The position numbers and the translations under genes are program-made. 64,000 nucleotides of DNA from an uncultured Bacilli bacterium (GTDB taxonomy: Bacteria > Bacillota_I > Bacilli_A > RF39 > UBA660): NCBI GenBank assembly GCA_910579455.1, contig CAJTUT010000002.1:45217-109216 (forward strand). The letters run 5' to 3'. Shown here piece by piece: positions 27,484 through 36,095 of the stretch. Under the pieces are notes generated by a model. That model worked only from the letters and a program-made list of their open reading frames with translations, did not search any database and was not told the origin of the DNA. Within the stretch, counting starts at the first letter, position 1; every line of letters starts with the position of its first letter.

Positions 27484-27657
27484 TTAATTGTTAGAAAGAA
27501 CTATCTACTTATATGATCATCCTCCTTAATCTATATAAAATATTGTGATACCCAATGTTCTAGTATCATTTTTTTATAATATCATACCTCCTTTATGTTT
27601 TCAGTATAATCAATAAATACGGTATAAATATCAAAAAAATATGGGAAAATATGGGAA
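27484..27657. other. Intergenic region with stray translation signals
   Basis: On the minus strand there are two good ribosome binding sites (AAAGGAGG near 27587 and AAGGAGG near 27515) followed only by 3-codon frames (ATG ATA TTA TAA; ATG ATC ATA TAA), plus a possible -10 TATACT. They look like leftovers of a lost gene rather than leader peptides. Confidence 0.35.
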
Positions 27658-27682
27658 ATAAAAAACTCTTATTTATTAAGAG
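27658..27682 (-). terminator. Hairpin terminator
   Basis: CTCTTA (27666-27671) and TAAGAG (27677-27682) form a short stem with TTTTTTATTT following on the minus strand. It closes the decayed region downstream of murC. Confidence 0.45.
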
Positions 27683-27870
27683 GTTGTAACTTTTCAAGTA
27701 CTGTTTGGATACTGATATATTTTTTGCTTTTCATTTTTTAATTTCACTTTTACTTTATCGTGGAAATCATAATACCAATATCATCCATATAATCCTCTAG
27801 CTTAGTTTCATATTCTCCTGATAAATTAACCCAACAAATCAAAGCATTTAAATTTTCATCAATTATCTAA
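27669..27870 (-). pseudogene. Eroded coding fragments
   Basis: The minus strand reads IIDENLNALICWVNLSGEYE followed by TKLEDYMDDIGIMISTIK and a stop, with no start codon, then a short separate frame MKSKKYISIQTVLEKLQPLN. These look like the end of a lost gene of unknown family; no ribosome binding site is present. Confidence 0.35.
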
Positions 27871-27873
27871 ATA

Positions 27874-27905
27874 ACAAAAAAAACAATCCTTTAACGAATT
27901 GTTTT
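27874..27905 (-). terminator. Terminator of the short transcript downstream of murC
   Basis: AACAAT (27882-27887) pairs with ATTGTT (27898-27903), with TTTTTTTTG following on the minus strand. It lies about 150 bp downstream of the promoter at 28030-28057. Confidence 0.55.
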
Positions 27906-27918
27906 AAAATTGAAAACC

Positions 27919-27998
27919 TTAAATTTTTTCCAAACCACTTAATATCGAACAACCACCCGTTAAAAATACTTGCCCACTCATTCATCAAGAAGTTTCAT
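27919..27998 (-). pseudogene. Fragment of an actin-like ATPase (FtsA-type) with an intact start signal
   Basis: An AGGAGG site precedes ATG 27998, which opens only MKLLDE before TGA. An overlapping ATG at 27981 opens MSGQVFLTGGCSILSGLEKI, then TAA. The FLTGG-S-L-GL pattern is typical of the adenosine-binding segment in FtsA/MreB/Hsp70-fold ATPases. With a promoter upstream and a terminator downstream, the remnant is likely transcribed as an RNA of about 150 nt. It could be simple decay or a small RNA. Confidence 0.4.
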
Positions 27999-28029
27999 AT
28001 GATTATTCCTCCTAAAATTTTATAAAGAA

Positions 28030-28057
28030 ATTATATTACAAAATAGAAATTTTTCAA
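28030..28057 (-). promoter_or_regulatory. Promoter just after murC
   Basis: -35 TTGAAA (28052-28057), 16-bp spacer and -10 TATAAT (28030-28035) on the minus strand, starting 5 bp after the murC stop codon. Confidence 0.6.
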
Positions 28058-28061
28058 TTAC

Positions 28062-29363
28062 TTATAAGTTCTTCTTAAACGCATCAATTAAATGTGAAAT
28101 TGATGCACAACTCATAAAGCAGATCACCCCTTCTTTATATGGTACTAACTTATCTATGGTTTCCTCTCCTATGATTTCACTACCTTCAACTTTATCTGTA
28201 ATTAAGGAAGATGTAATTCCTGGATAGTCTTCCTGACGTTCTCTATTCGAATCTATTTCTGTTAAAAATACTTTATCCGCAATAGATAACGACTCTATAA
28301 AGTCGAAAGTAAAGTCTTTGGTTCTAGAGTATGTATTTGGCTTAAACACTGCAATTAGTCTTTGACTTGGATACTTTTGTTTTACCGCTTCTAAAGTCGC
28401 TTTAATTTCTGTTGGATGATGAGCATAATCATCTATAATAATAGTTTTTCCTATTCTTTCTTCTGCAAAACGTCTTTTAGCATTTTGAAAAGTATATAAA
28501 GCAGAAGCTATTTTTTCCATTGAAATACCTAGTTCCCTACAAATAACAATTGCCGCTACTGCATCTAGTACCATATGACTTCCATACAAAGGAATATAAA
28601 AATGACCATACACTTGTTGATTTATAATCAAATCGAATATAGAACCCTCCTGCGTTAATTCCAATTGATCAATTACCACATCATTATGATCCTGAAATCC
28701 ATAAAAAACAACCTTTTTTTTAAAACGAATCTTTCTTATTTCCTCATTATCACCACAAGCCACTATTAAATCTTTTACACCATTTGCAAATGACTCAAAG
28801 GTAGTTCGAATATCACAAATATCATGATAACATTCTAAATGTTCTTCTTCAATATTAGTAATTACAGCATAATTAGGATGATATGCTAAAAAATGTCTAT
28901 TAAACTCATCACTTTCTATTACAAAATATTGATTGTTTTTATCAACATACCCATCCCCTGCTCCTATGAAGTAATTACAGCCAATAGTCGTTTCTAAAAT
29001 ATGACGAATTAAAGAAGATGTGGTAGTTTTTCCATGGGTTCCAGAAACACCAATACTATCAAATTGATCAATAATTTCCCCTATAATTTCATTGTACTTC
29101 TTAATAGTAAGCCCTAATTTTTTTGCCCTCTTTATTTCTGGATGATCTTTTGAAAAAGCAACTGAATAAGTTACAATCGTATTTGGATCAATTGCATGAT
29201 CTTGATCATAATAAATTCTAATACTTCTATCTTCTAATCCTTTTTGAGTAAATTTATAATCCTTGGCATCATCATAACCACATACCTCATTTCCCAAATC
29301 TGAAAGTATTTGTGCTAATGTGGACATACCTGTACCTTTAATCCCAATACAATAGTATTTCAT
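28062..29363 (-). CDS. murC: UDP-N-acetylmuramate--L-alanine ligase
   Basis: MurC adds L-alanine to UDP-MurNAc with ATP, the first step of the peptide stem in peptidoglycan synthesis. Visible: the N-terminal Rossmann motif GIKGTGMSTLAQIL (UDP binding), the P-loop GVSGTHGKTTTSS (about 109-121), ESDEFNRHFL, NIEEEHLECY and the DDYAHHPTEI motif of the C-terminal domain. The 433 residues are normal. The Gly-rich first loop and GTHGKTTT identify MurC among Mur ligases. The gene is probably monocistronic, from the promoter at 29385-29413, and implies a cell wall in this organism. Confidence 0.95.
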   Translation of the reverse strand: MKYYCIGIKGTGMSTLAQILSDLGNEVCGYDDAKDYKFTQKGLEDRSIRIYYDQDHAIDPNTIVTYSVAFSKDHPEIKRAKKLGLTIKKYNEIIGEIIDQFDSIGVSGTHGKTTTSSLIRHILETTIGCNYFIGAGDGYVDKNNQYFVIESDEFNRHFLAYHPNYAVITNIEEEHLECYHDICDIRTTFESFANGVKDLIVACGDNEEIRKIRFKKKVVFYGFQDHNDVVIDQLELTQEGSIFDLIINQQVYGHFYIPLYGSHMVLDAVAAIVICRELGISMEKIASALYTFQNAKRRFAEERIGKTIIIDDYAHHPTEIKATLEAVKQKYPSQRLIAVFKPNTYSRTKDFTFDFIESLSIADKVFLTEIDSNRERQEDYPGITSSLITDKVEGSEIIGEETIDKLVPYKEGVICFMSCASISHLIDAFKKNL

Positions 29364-29384
29364 ATTATACCTTCTTTCTATCTT

Positions 29385-29413
29385 ATTATAAACTATGAAA
29401 ACTAAAAAGTAAA
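29385..29413 (-). promoter_or_regulatory. murC promoter
   Basis: -35 TTTACT (29408-29413), 17-bp spacer, -10 TATAAT (29385-29390) on the minus strand. Confidence 0.6.
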
Positions 29414-29427
29414 TGTTCTTACACCAA

Positions 29428-29449
29428 TGAAAAAAGAGAAAATTCTCTT
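29428..29449 (-). terminator. Terminator of the zinc-ribbon gene
   Basis: A short hairpin (AGAGA/TCTCT, 29435-29448) followed on the minus strand by TTTTTTC overlaps the stop codon of the zinc-ribbon gene. The stem is short, so strength is uncertain. Confidence 0.45.
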
Positions 29450-29639
29450 AATCTTGATTATGATTATCATTTTCTCTTCTAGAATTTCTTTCTTCTTTTC
29501 TTTTATCACGACACTCTTTACATCTTTTAGGCTCATTATCTAAACCTTTTTCTTTGTAAAAAGCTTGTTCTCCAGCTGTAAATGTGAATTCATTCCCACA
29601 ATCAACACACTGAATTGTTTTGTCTGTAAATTCTTCCAT
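29448..29639 (-). CDS. Small zinc-ribbon protein
   Basis: The 63-residue protein has two CxxC knuckles, IQCVDCGN and KRCKECRD, in the arrangement of the probable zinc-ribbon domain family found widely in Firmicutes, followed by a charged tail (KRKEERNSRRENDNHNQD). A strong AAGGAGG site precedes the ATG. Its promoter overlaps the end of the AI-2E-type gene and gives a leader of about 110 nt. The role is unknown; RNA or protein binding is possible. Confidence 0.8.
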   Translation of the reverse strand: MEEFTDKTIQCVDCGNEFTFTAGEQAFYKEKGLDNEPKRCKECRDKRKEERNSRRENDNHNQD

Positions 29640-29759
29640 AGTTACCTCCTTATCATATTGGTCTTAAGTTATATAGGTATATAAGCCAAACTAAATTATA
29701 AGAAAGACTATAGCCATAAATAATTAATAAGTACCATTTGTGATTTCCACCACATTATC

Positions 29760-29788
29760 ATTGTAACATACCTAAATAAGTTATGCAA
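29760..29788 (-). promoter_or_regulatory. Promoter of the zinc-ribbon gene
   Basis: -35 TTGCAT (29783-29788), 17-bp spacer, extended -10 TGTTACAAT (box 29760-29765) on the minus strand, directly after the permease stop codon. Confidence 0.65.
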
Positions 29789-30853
29789 TTAAATATGAGT
29801 AGTAATTTTTTTGACCTCATCTTTAAGATTGCTTTTAAAAAAAGAATAGGTAGTTCGAAACAATAAATAAAGGGGTAGTGATGTTATAATACCAAACATC
29901 CCAAATAAACTTCCACTAATAGCAATCACTATAATACTAACTAAAGGATTTACATCATTCATTTTTCCGTATATTTTCGGAGATACAAAATAATTATCTA
30001 TCAAGGGAAATAAAATACAAATAATAGTAGTACCAATTAAGACTTTGATAGATACAGTGGTTGCTATTGCTACACCTATAACATTAGTAAACAGACCTCC
30101 AAAGTAGGGAATAATAGTAGTAACTGCTGCTAATATCCCCAATAATAACCAATTAGGATGACCAACTAGTAAAAATAAAAATGAGTATTCGCACAGTTGA
30201 ATTAACATGATTATAACTAGTCCTTTTACATAATTCCCTAGTTCCATATCTAAGCGTTTTATATATTGATAAAACCTGGTAGAAATTTTCTTTGTAATGA
30301 ATTTGATACGATCTCTAATAATATTCATATGATATAAAAAATAAATTCCAGATACATAGGCGATTACCAGATTCGATACAAAATGAACTGACTTACTCAC
30401 TACATAAACAGCTTTATTTCCTATAACATTACTTAAATGATGAAGCATTGAATTCAAATAATCTGTAAGTTCTAACTCAAATTTTCCTAAATTCCAATGA
30501 AAATTGCTATTTATATGTTTGAAAAGAGAAATCACATATTTAGAGAATAAAACCAATTGTTCATATAATAATGGAAATATAATAATAATAAGACATATGG
30601 CAAATAGACTAAATCCTAAAATAATTACAGTAACTGCCAAATACTTTTTCATACCCCTTCTAGTAAGGAATCCAACTAATGGATATAAGGAATATGAAAA
30701 AGCAAAAGAAATTAAAAATGGAACTAATAAAGATATTATTTTTCCTATAATCTGTACCCATAATTCTATATTAGAAAATCCAATATAAAAAAGAAGTAAC
30801 AAAGCGGTCATATTAATTAGCCTATAATTCAGTTTGTTAGAAAACACATCCAT
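29789..30853 (-). CDS. AI-2E family transporter (PF01594-type permease)
   Basis: The 354-residue membrane protein has about eight membrane segments and the family's conserved C-terminal block, LGILAAVTTIIPYFGG followed by GLFTNVIGVAIA and later NDVNPLVSIIVIAISGSLFGMFG. Members are proposed exporters of small molecules or Na+/H+ antiporters; the AI-2 name is historical and the substrate here is unknown. The ATG at 30853 overlaps the dtd stop (TGATG). A GTG six bases downstream has a better-spaced GAGGAG site and could be the real start. It is last in the comN-secDF-relA-dtd operon. Confidence 0.8.
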   Translation of the reverse strand: MDVFSNKLNYRLINMTALLLLFYIGFSNIELWVQIIGKIISLLVPFLISFAFSYSLYPLVGFLTRRGMKKYLAVTVIILGFSLFAICLIIIIFPLLYEQLVLFSKYVISLFKHINSNFHWNLGKFELELTDYLNSMLHHLSNVIGNKAVYVVSKSVHFVSNLVIAYVSGIYFLYHMNIIRDRIKFITKKISTRFYQYIKRLDMELGNYVKGLVIIMLIQLCEYSFLFLLVGHPNWLLLGILAAVTTIIPYFGGLFTNVIGVAIATTVSIKVLIGTTIICILFPLIDNYFVSPKIYGKMNDVNPLVSIIVIAISGSLFGMFGIITSLPLYLLFRTTYSFFKSNLKDEVKKITTHI

Positions 30854-31287
30854 CACTCCTCTAAAATAATCGTAACAGGACCATCATTTTCTATCTTTAA
30901 CTTCATATCACTACCAAAAATACCCGTTTGTACTTCTATATATTTTCTTAATCGTCTATTAAATTCATTATATAATTGAATCGCTTTATCCTTTGACATA
31001 GCATTACTATATCCTGGTCTATTACCCTTTTTTGTATCCGCATACAAGGTAAATTGTGATACCGATAAAATCTGACCACCAATATCTAATATTGATTGAT
31101 TCATAACATGATTAGAATCATCAAAAATTCTTAAATGAATAATCTTATGAATGAGCTGATCCAATTTTGTAATATCGTCATTTCTATGAAATCCTATAAG
31201 TAAGGTAAGCCCCCGATTTATTTTCCCTACTGTTTTATGATTGACTTCTACACTAGATGATAAAACTCTTTGAATCACCACTTTCAT
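30853..31287 (-). CDS. dtd: D-aminoacyl-tRNA deacylase
   Basis: DTD hydrolyses D-aminoacyl-tRNAs and so keeps D-amino acids out of proteins. The 144-residue protein starts MKVVIQRVLSSSVEV and has the two active-site motifs, SQFTLYAD (about 77-84) and NDGPVTI near the C-terminus (the Gly-cisPro motif). Its start overlaps the relA stop by 4 bp. The relA-dtd order is common in Firmicutes. Confidence 0.95.
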   Translation of the reverse strand: MKVVIQRVLSSSVEVNHKTVGKINRGLTLLIGFHRNDDITKLDQLIHKIIHLRIFDDSNHVMNQSILDIGGQILSVSQFTLYADTKKGNRPGYSNAMSKDKAIQLYNEFNRRLRKYIEVQTGIFGSDMKLKIENDGPVTIILEE

Positions 31288-33437
31288 CTCATTAACCTCT
31301 CTACTTTATAAATATATGGCTGTTTTTCTAATTCTAATACTAATTGTTTTAATTGATCTAATCCTTTAACATAAACACCTAACTCATAAACCATTTCATT
31401 AACCCGATTTATGGTCTTTATACTATCTATATTAATATTCAAAATAGAAGTCTTTTGTACTAATTCTGCCATTTTATTATCCCTAGAATTTGAATAAATA
31501 ACTAAAAGCGATAAATATCTTTTATCTAATTTCACATTCTGATTCCATAAAACAGGAAGCATTCTGTTTTCTAACATTGCAATATTATGACAATTTCTTC
31601 TATGAACACTAATTCCATTTCCTTTAGTAATATATCCTATAATATCATCATCAAAAACAGGATTACAACAATTTGCTAGATTCACCTTTATTTTATCAAT
31701 ACCAGAAACGATAATATCAGCATCAATTTGCTTAGGAGCAACCTTAACTACCTTAGGAACAGGAACCTCCTGATATTTATCAATGATATTAACAACAGAA
31801 CCAGCAGAATTTTTCCCATTTCCAACAACTAAATAAATTTCTTCTAAATTAGCTACCTTTACAGTTTGGCAAATCTTTTTGATATTGTCTTCCGTAAAAA
31901 ATTCATTAAAGGACAATTTTCTTTTTCGCAATTCCCTTTCTAGGTTGTATTTTCCTCTATCAATATACAGTTCTCTTTCATTTTTAGAAAAATAACTTTT
32001 AATTTTATTCTTAGTTTGAGTTGCTTTAGCAATATGGATCCATTCTTTTGATGGAGACGAATTTTTATTAGTATTAATTTTTACAATATCATTATTTTTT
32101 AATTCATAGTTTAGAGGAACAATATTATTATTTACAATCGCTCCAACAGTCGTTTCTCCAACTTTAGTATGAATTTTATAGGCAAAATCAATTGGAGTAG
32201 CACCCCTTGGAAGTTCTATAATATCCCCCTTAGGAGTAAAGACATAAATATTATTGTTCAATACCTCATCCTTGACACTATGAACAAATTCTTCACTACT
32301 CATTTTATCGTTGTTTAAATCCATAATGGTTTTAAAAAATTGTAATTTTTGCTCTGTAGTAGACTGCATATTAGTCTTTGCATCTTTATTCTCTTTATAT
32401 GCCCAATGAGAAGCAATCCCATTTTCTGCCACCTCATCCATTTCATAAGTTCTAATTTGGATTTCAAAAAGATAGCCATCTAAGCCAAAAACAGTCGTAT
32501 GTAGAGATTGATACATATTAGGTTTTGGCATAGCAATGTAATCCTTGAATCTTTTAGGAAGAGGCCTAAATTTAGAATGAATAATTCCCAAAGCTAAATA
32601 ACACTCTTGTTCTGTATGAACTAAAATACGAAGAGCTAATAGATCATAAATATCGCTAAACTTTTTACCCTTATTCAATTTATTATAAATACTATAGATA
32701 CTCTTACTTCTGCCCTTTATTTCATGAACAATATTATGTTCTGTTAAAAGACTAGCAACCTCTTGCAACATTTCATATACCGTTTTATCACGCTCTAATT
32801 TTGTATTATTTAACTTTTCTGCTATATCATAAAAAACATCTGACTTTAAATATCTTAACGATAAATCCTCTAACTCACTTTTTATTTTATGAATTCCTAA
32901 ATGATGAGCAATAGGTGCCAAAATTTCTAAAGACTCTTTTGCCTTGATTTTTTGTTTCTCTTCAGGTAACGCCCAAAGCGTTCTCATATTATGAAGACGA
33001 TCTGCTAGTTTTATAATAATTACTCTTACATCTTCTGAAATTCCAACGATTATTTTTTTATAATAATCAATTAAATATTCATTTTCAGTAGAAAAATGAA
33101 TTTTAGAAAGCTTAGTAACCCCCTGTACAAGCCTAGTAACCTCACTTCCAAAATTTTCTTGCATTTCCTCAACACTACATTCTGTATCCTCTAATACATC
33201 ATGAAGTAATGCTGCTTGAATCGTATCATTATCTGCATAAATAGTAGTTAAAATGAGAGCAACATGTAATGGATGAACAATATAGTCCTCTCCACTTTTT
33301 CTGTATTGTCCCTTATGCTTTTTCTCTGCAAATAAATAGGCCTTTTTTATACTTTCCAATTGCGTAGCTTCTTTTATATACGCTTTTAACCTAACAACTA
33401 AATCGTCTAGTGTTGGATTTTCTATTTCTTTAGACAT
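31284..33437 (-). CDS. relA: Bifunctional (p)ppGpp synthetase/hydrolase
   Basis: A 717-residue long RSH enzyme that makes and degrades the stringent-response alarmone. Domains in order: HD hydrolase (YIVHPLHVA, LLHDVLEDT, KLADRLHNMRTL, about 30-180), synthetase (RSKSIYSIYNKL, DLLALRILV, YQSLHTTVFG, FEIQIRT, about 230-350), TGS (NNIYVFTPKGDIIELPRGAT, about 390-450), a Zn-finger/helical segment (ANCCNPVFDDDIIGYITKG) and a C-terminal ACT domain. Both catalytic domains keep their key residues. The gene begins 16 bp after secDF. Confidence 0.95.
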   Translation of the reverse strand: MSKEIENPTLDDLVVRLKAYIKEATQLESIKKAYLFAEKKHKGQYRKSGEDYIVHPLHVALILTTIYADNDTIQAALLHDVLEDTECSVEEMQENFGSEVTRLVQGVTKLSKIHFSTENEYLIDYYKKIIVGISEDVRVIIIKLADRLHNMRTLWALPEEKQKIKAKESLEILAPIAHHLGIHKIKSELEDLSLRYLKSDVFYDIAEKLNNTKLERDKTVYEMLQEVASLLTEHNIVHEIKGRSKSIYSIYNKLNKGKKFSDIYDLLALRILVHTEQECYLALGIIHSKFRPLPKRFKDYIAMPKPNMYQSLHTTVFGLDGYLFEIQIRTYEMDEVAENGIASHWAYKENKDAKTNMQSTTEQKLQFFKTIMDLNNDKMSSEEFVHSVKDEVLNNNIYVFTPKGDIIELPRGATPIDFAYKIHTKVGETTVGAIVNNNIVPLNYELKNNDIVKINTNKNSSPSKEWIHIAKATQTKNKIKSYFSKNERELYIDRGKYNLERELRKRKLSFNEFFTEDNIKKICQTVKVANLEEIYLVVGNGKNSAGSVVNIIDKYQEVPVPKVVKVAPKQIDADIIVSGIDKIKVNLANCCNPVFDDDIIGYITKGNGISVHRRNCHNIAMLENRMLPVLWNQNVKLDKRYLSLLVIYSNSRDNKMAELVQKTSILNINIDSIKTINRVNEMVYELGVYVKGLDQLKQLVLELEKQPYIYKVERLMR

Positions 33438-33453
33438 CCAATCATCCCCTCAC

Positions 33454-35739
33454 CTAGCAATTAACTCCTTTAACATCTTTTTCCTCAAAGTCATCGCAAT
33501 ATGATTTTTTCTTTTTAGTTTTTCTATTAAGATTCTTACTTTCAAATACAATAAATAAAACTGTTGCAATATAAATAGAAGAATAAGTACCTACAATAAG
33601 TCCAAATAACATAGCTAAATTAAAAGTTAAGATTCCACTAGACCCTAATACTATTAATGCAAGTACTGGAAGTATCGTAGTAATAGAAGTATAAATAGTT
33701 CTAATAAAAGTTTCTCTAATACTTCGATTACAAATCTCTGCCAATTTCTCTCTAGTCATCTTCTTTTCCTTATCTAAATTTTCTCTAATACGATCAAAAG
33801 ACACAATCGTATCATTGATAGAATAACCAATAATAGCCAAAATTGCTGCAATAAACATAACTGATATTTCTAAACGAAAAATTGCAAATAAGGCAAATAC
33901 AATTAATACATCATGTAGTAAAGCAATAACAGAAGATATTGCGTAACTAAATTTAAAACGAATGGAAATATAGAGAATAATTCCTAAAATCGCAAATAAT
34001 ACTGAAATAATAGCATTTTTGGTTAATTCTTTTTTCACAACATTAGAAACAACACCAATATTTACTTTTGCATCCTGATATTTATTCACAAAATATTGAT
34101 TAACTCTCTCTATTTTTTTTGCATTCAATACATTATTTACCTTAAGAATAATTTCTTCATTTCCCTGATTATAGCTGATTAAATTCAAATCTAATTCTTT
34201 CATGGCTTGATTAATATCACGCCTCTGTATCTTTTCCCCAGTTTCAATCGTAATATCGCTACCAGCTTGATAATCAATACTTAAGTTAAATCCCTTAGTA
34301 GAAAATATAACTATACCTAATATAATAATGATAATAGAAAGTGAAGCAAAAACTTTTGTATGCTTTAAGAAATCAACATTTTTACAAGGAATTTTCTTTA
34401 CTTCTTCATTCTTACCTACATTAGGTATATCTTTTTGATCAACATGCATAAATAATCCTAACTTATTATCAAAAAAGCCAGTTTTAATAAAGATTTTTAG
34501 TAAAATTCTAGTAATGAACACCATAGTAAACATAGTAACCATAATCGTAATGATTAACATAGTGGCAAATCCTTTTACACTACTTTCACCAAATGAAAAC
34601 ATGATAATAGCAACTAACAAAGTAGTCAAATTAGAATCTAAAATAGCTCTTAAAGAAGTTTTGGACCCCTCTTTAAAAGCATGCTGTAAACTTTTTCCAT
34701 GATATAATTCATCCTGGATACGTGCAAAAGTAATCACATTAGCATCTACAGCCATTCCGATTCCTAAGACTAATGCTGCAATTCCTGGTAAAGTTAAAAC
34801 ACCACCTATTAGCCAAAAAATGAAGAAGACTAAAAATGTATATAATAACATAGCAACACTAGATATAAGACCTGCAAAATGATATATAATTAATAATAAC
34901 AAAATAATCGAAGCAACACCAATAATTCCTGCTGTTAATGTTTTAGATAAAGTAGAATCTCCAAAAGATGCACCTACTGTCTTAGAAGATATTTCAGTTA
35001 ATTTAGACGGTAAGGAACCACTATTAATTAGATCCACTAAATTTTCTACTTCCTCCTGCTCAAAATTTCCTTGAATAATTACATTAGAAGCAAAACCTTC
35101 CGATACAGTAGCAGCACTCAAACAATTAGAACCACTACTTCCACAACTCTGTTTTTCCGTACTATAATGATCCTCTGAACTATTATAATCTAACCAAATA
35201 ACAATCGTATTGTCACTTCTTTTAGATACTTTATTGGTAACCTGATAAAATTTATCTTTATCCCTTATGGATAATAAAACAGCGGGCTTTCCCGAGGAAT
35301 CCTCACTAACCTTTGCTCCTCCAGCCTTTAAAACATCACTATTCATAAGCAATTGGTCTTCTGTATCCCTAAAGGATAAAGTAGCTACCGTTGATAACTG
35401 CTTTCTAGCCTCATCCGGATTAGAAACTCCAGCTAGTTTTATTCTAATCTTATCGTCTCCTTCTAAGATGATTTCTGGTTCATTCACCCCTAAGGAATCA
35501 ATTCTTTTACTTAATGTTTTATAAGTAGCAGTTAGCTTTTCCCTGTTCATTTTAGAGCCATCTATACTTTCTACCTTGTATAAAACTTCAAAGCCACCTT
35601 GTAGATCTAAACCGAATTTCAAATCCTTAAAAATAGGAATAAAGCAAAATAAAATTCCTATAATGAAGAGAATCATAATAGTAGCAGATATGATTACCTT
35701 GTTTTTTTGTTGTTTTTTTCCTTTACTTATTTTTCCCAT
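33454..35739 (-). CDS. secDF: Fused protein translocase subunit SecDF
   Basis: SecDF uses the proton gradient to assist Sec-dependent export. The 761-residue fusion has 12 membrane segments: segment 1 at about 14-34, the large P1 periplasmic domain (LKFGLDLQGGFEVLYKV at its start), the SecD block of segments, a cytosolic joint at about 430-460, then the SecF half (NLSIDYQAGSDITIETG; FRLEISVMFIAAILAIIGYS). The DLQGG and YSINDTIVSFDRIREN motifs are typical. A fused form is usual in Bacilli. It starts one base after the comN stop codon region and belongs to that operon. Confidence 0.95.
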   Translation of the reverse strand: MGKISKGKKQQKNKVIISATIMILFIIGILFCFIPIFKDLKFGLDLQGGFEVLYKVESIDGSKMNREKLTATYKTLSKRIDSLGVNEPEIILEGDDKIRIKLAGVSNPDEARKQLSTVATLSFRDTEDQLLMNSDVLKAGGAKVSEDSSGKPAVLLSIRDKDKFYQVTNKVSKRSDNTIVIWLDYNSSEDHYSTEKQSCGSSGSNCLSAATVSEGFASNVIIQGNFEQEEVENLVDLINSGSLPSKLTEISSKTVGASFGDSTLSKTLTAGIIGVASIILLLLIIYHFAGLISSVAMLLYTFLVFFIFWLIGGVLTLPGIAALVLGIGMAVDANVITFARIQDELYHGKSLQHAFKEGSKTSLRAILDSNLTTLLVAIIMFSFGESSVKGFATMLIITIMVTMFTMVFITRILLKIFIKTGFFDNKLGLFMHVDQKDIPNVGKNEEVKKIPCKNVDFLKHTKVFASLSIIIIILGIVIFSTKGFNLSIDYQAGSDITIETGEKIQRRDINQAMKELDLNLISYNQGNEEIILKVNNVLNAKKIERVNQYFVNKYQDAKVNIGVVSNVVKKELTKNAIISVLFAILGIILYISIRFKFSYAISSVIALLHDVLIVFALFAIFRLEISVMFIAAILAIIGYSINDTIVSFDRIRENLDKEKKMTREKLAEICNRSIRETFIRTIYTSITTILPVLALIVLGSSGILTFNLAMLFGLIVGTYSSIYIATVLFIVFESKNLNRKTKKKKSYCDDFEEKDVKGVNC

Positions 35740-35740
35740 G

Positions 35741-35992
35741 TTACACCTCTTCTTTATTTTTACTTTTTATATAAGTACTTAACTTATGATTATCTACATG
35801 AATAATATCACTAACAATATCAGAAAGCATTAAATTTTTAGAGCTTTTCCATTTGATTTCTATTAGATACCTCCATATATCTAATTCCTGAATTCCGTTA
35901 TAATTTAATCTCTTTAACTCCTGCAGTTTAGCATGTAGAGCTGGTTTTACTCTATCATATAACTCTTTTTGAGTATGAAATTCAAAATCCAT
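35741..35992 (-). CDS. comN: ComN/YrzD-like post-transcriptional regulator
   Basis: The 83-residue protein (MDFEFHTQKELYDRVKPALH…) matches the ComN/YrzD pattern: a helical protein with VKPALHAKLQELKRLNY, then DIWRYLIEIKWK and DIVSDIIHV. In Bacillus subtilis comN lies beside secDF and influences comE mRNA and binds DivIVA. The conserved position before secDF supports the call. The ATG at 35992 has AGGGTG seven bases upstream; the 23 codons before it encode a Phe-rich stretch with no start signal. Its role here need not be competence. Confidence 0.75.
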   Translation of the reverse strand: MDFEFHTQKELYDRVKPALHAKLQELKRLNYNGIQELDIWRYLIEIKWKSSKNLMLSDIVSDIIHVDNHKLSTYIKSKNKEEV

Positions 35993-36022
35993 ATAGATCA
36001 CCCTATCTTTTGAGCCAATTCT

Positions 36023-36051
36023 ATTATATCTGAAATATAAAAAAATGAAAA
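36023..36051 (-). promoter_or_regulatory. Promoter of the comN-secDF-relA-dtd operon
   Basis: -35 TTTTCA (36046-36051), 17-bp spacer, -10 TATAAT (36023-36028) on the minus strand, about 31 bp before the comN start codon. Confidence 0.6.
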
Positions 36052-36095
36052 GAAAAACCACAAAATTTATATAAAAAACTTTGTTCTAAAATTTT

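Noticed and set aside
29439..29640. Zinc-ribbon gene as a fragment of a larger protein
   Set aside because: It has its own promoter, ribosome binding site and stop-overlapping terminator, and small size is normal for this family.
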